In this document: positions 63,978-64,000 of the stretch, one piece after another
How positions within the stretch are numbered: position 1 is the stretch's first letter
How the letters are laid out: every line of letters begins with the position of its first letter
Source: a virus
Length of the DNA: 64,000 bases
Virus record (IMG/VR): IMGVR_UViG_3300033182_000709
Span: 17,449 to 81,448 of that record
Reading direction: 5' to 3' (one strand)
Program-made: the position numbers and the translations under genes
The notes under the pieces: model-generated
Database searches by the model: none
Told to the model about the DNA's origin: nothing
Seen by the model: the letters and a program-made list of their open reading frames with translations, nothing else

Positions 63978-64000
63978 GTTATACGCCACTACATGTCCAT
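63974..64000 (+). CDS. dnaE: start of a PolIII alpha-like DNA polymerase (partial)
   Basis: Only 9 codons: MSYTPLHVH. The L-H-x-H element right after the start is the opening of the PHP domain of DnaE-type polymerases, which fits the helicase-primase-nuclease operon. Runs off the window. Confidence 0.5.

Noticed and set aside
1-64000. CRISPR array or prophage attachment sites
   Set aside because: No regularly spaced direct repeats with unique spacers and no integrase or att-like duplication at a tRNA were found by reading.

Overview
This window is part of a large AT-rich tailed-phage genome. The evidence is a dense run of overlapping genes (mostly ATGA or TAATG junctions), nearly all on the + strand. 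It holds a phage-type replication and nucleotide module: RecA/UvsX-like recombinase, DnaB-type helicase, CHC2/Toprim primase, RecB-like nuclease, the start of a PolIII-alpha-like polymerase, NrdA/NrdB, ThyX, dCMP deaminase, MazG-like, dNMP kinase and SSB. It also has tRNA genes, HNH endonucleases, a phage sigma factor and many tiny membrane proteins. No terminase, major capsid or tail gene was recognised, so this is only part of the genome. The host cannot be named. The two-piece tmRNA with a tag ending in AEETLALAA resembles the alphaproteobacterial type, which is suggestive only.

Layout. 1-5.9 kb: early region built from repeated cassettes (GC-rich double-hairpin repeat, then a TTGACA-16 bp-TATAAT promoter usually carrying CGATA in the spacer, then small genes), ending with a DUF932-type protein. 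6.0-7.45 kb: the only minus-strand block, with tiny membrane proteins, two Arg/Trp/Gly-Ser repeat proteins and a conserved 84-residue protein. 7.45-8.08 kb: non-coding, with a possible small RNA and three phased palindromes. 8.08-11.2 kb: small genes. 11.1-16.2 kb: RNA-rich region with five tRNA genes, three copies of an unidentified 58-60 nt structured RNA, and a circularly permuted tmRNA gene whose two pieces are separated by an HNH endonuclease gene. 16.2-24.8 kb: membrane proteins, fatty-acid desaturase, sigma factor, InPase-like and deoxyribosyltransferase-like proteins. 24.9-34.2 kb: surface-sugar cluster with split HldE-like kinase and nucleotidyltransferase, HldD-like epimerase, several GT9-like transferases, GT17, methyltransferases. 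34.3-37.7 kb: papain-like peptidase, Cys-rich protein, holin-like and other membrane proteins. 37.7-43.3 kb: SSB, glycosyltransferase, dCMP deaminase, MazG-like, GMP reductase, GNAT, HAD, ThyX. 43.4-50 kb: phage-type basic protein, DUF1501 protein with Tat-like signal, ClpP-like protease, DeoC-like barrel, beta-rich proteins. 50-64 kb: leader RNA, nrdAB, zinc-ribbon proteins and the recombination/replication genes.

Strongest observations: (1) a split, permuted tmRNA gene with an HNH gene between its halves, the last HNH codons forming the 5' end of the tmRNA coding piece; (2) a new-looking structured RNA in three copies with compensatory base changes, two copies flanking a putative RNase H-fold protein gene; (3) about ten boundaries where a -10 box lies inside or against the upstream arm of an intrinsic terminator, so that transcripts from upstream should stop while those starting there should escape; (4) a structured leader ending in a terminator just before nrdA. 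All family calls come from reading motifs by eye; no database search was run.
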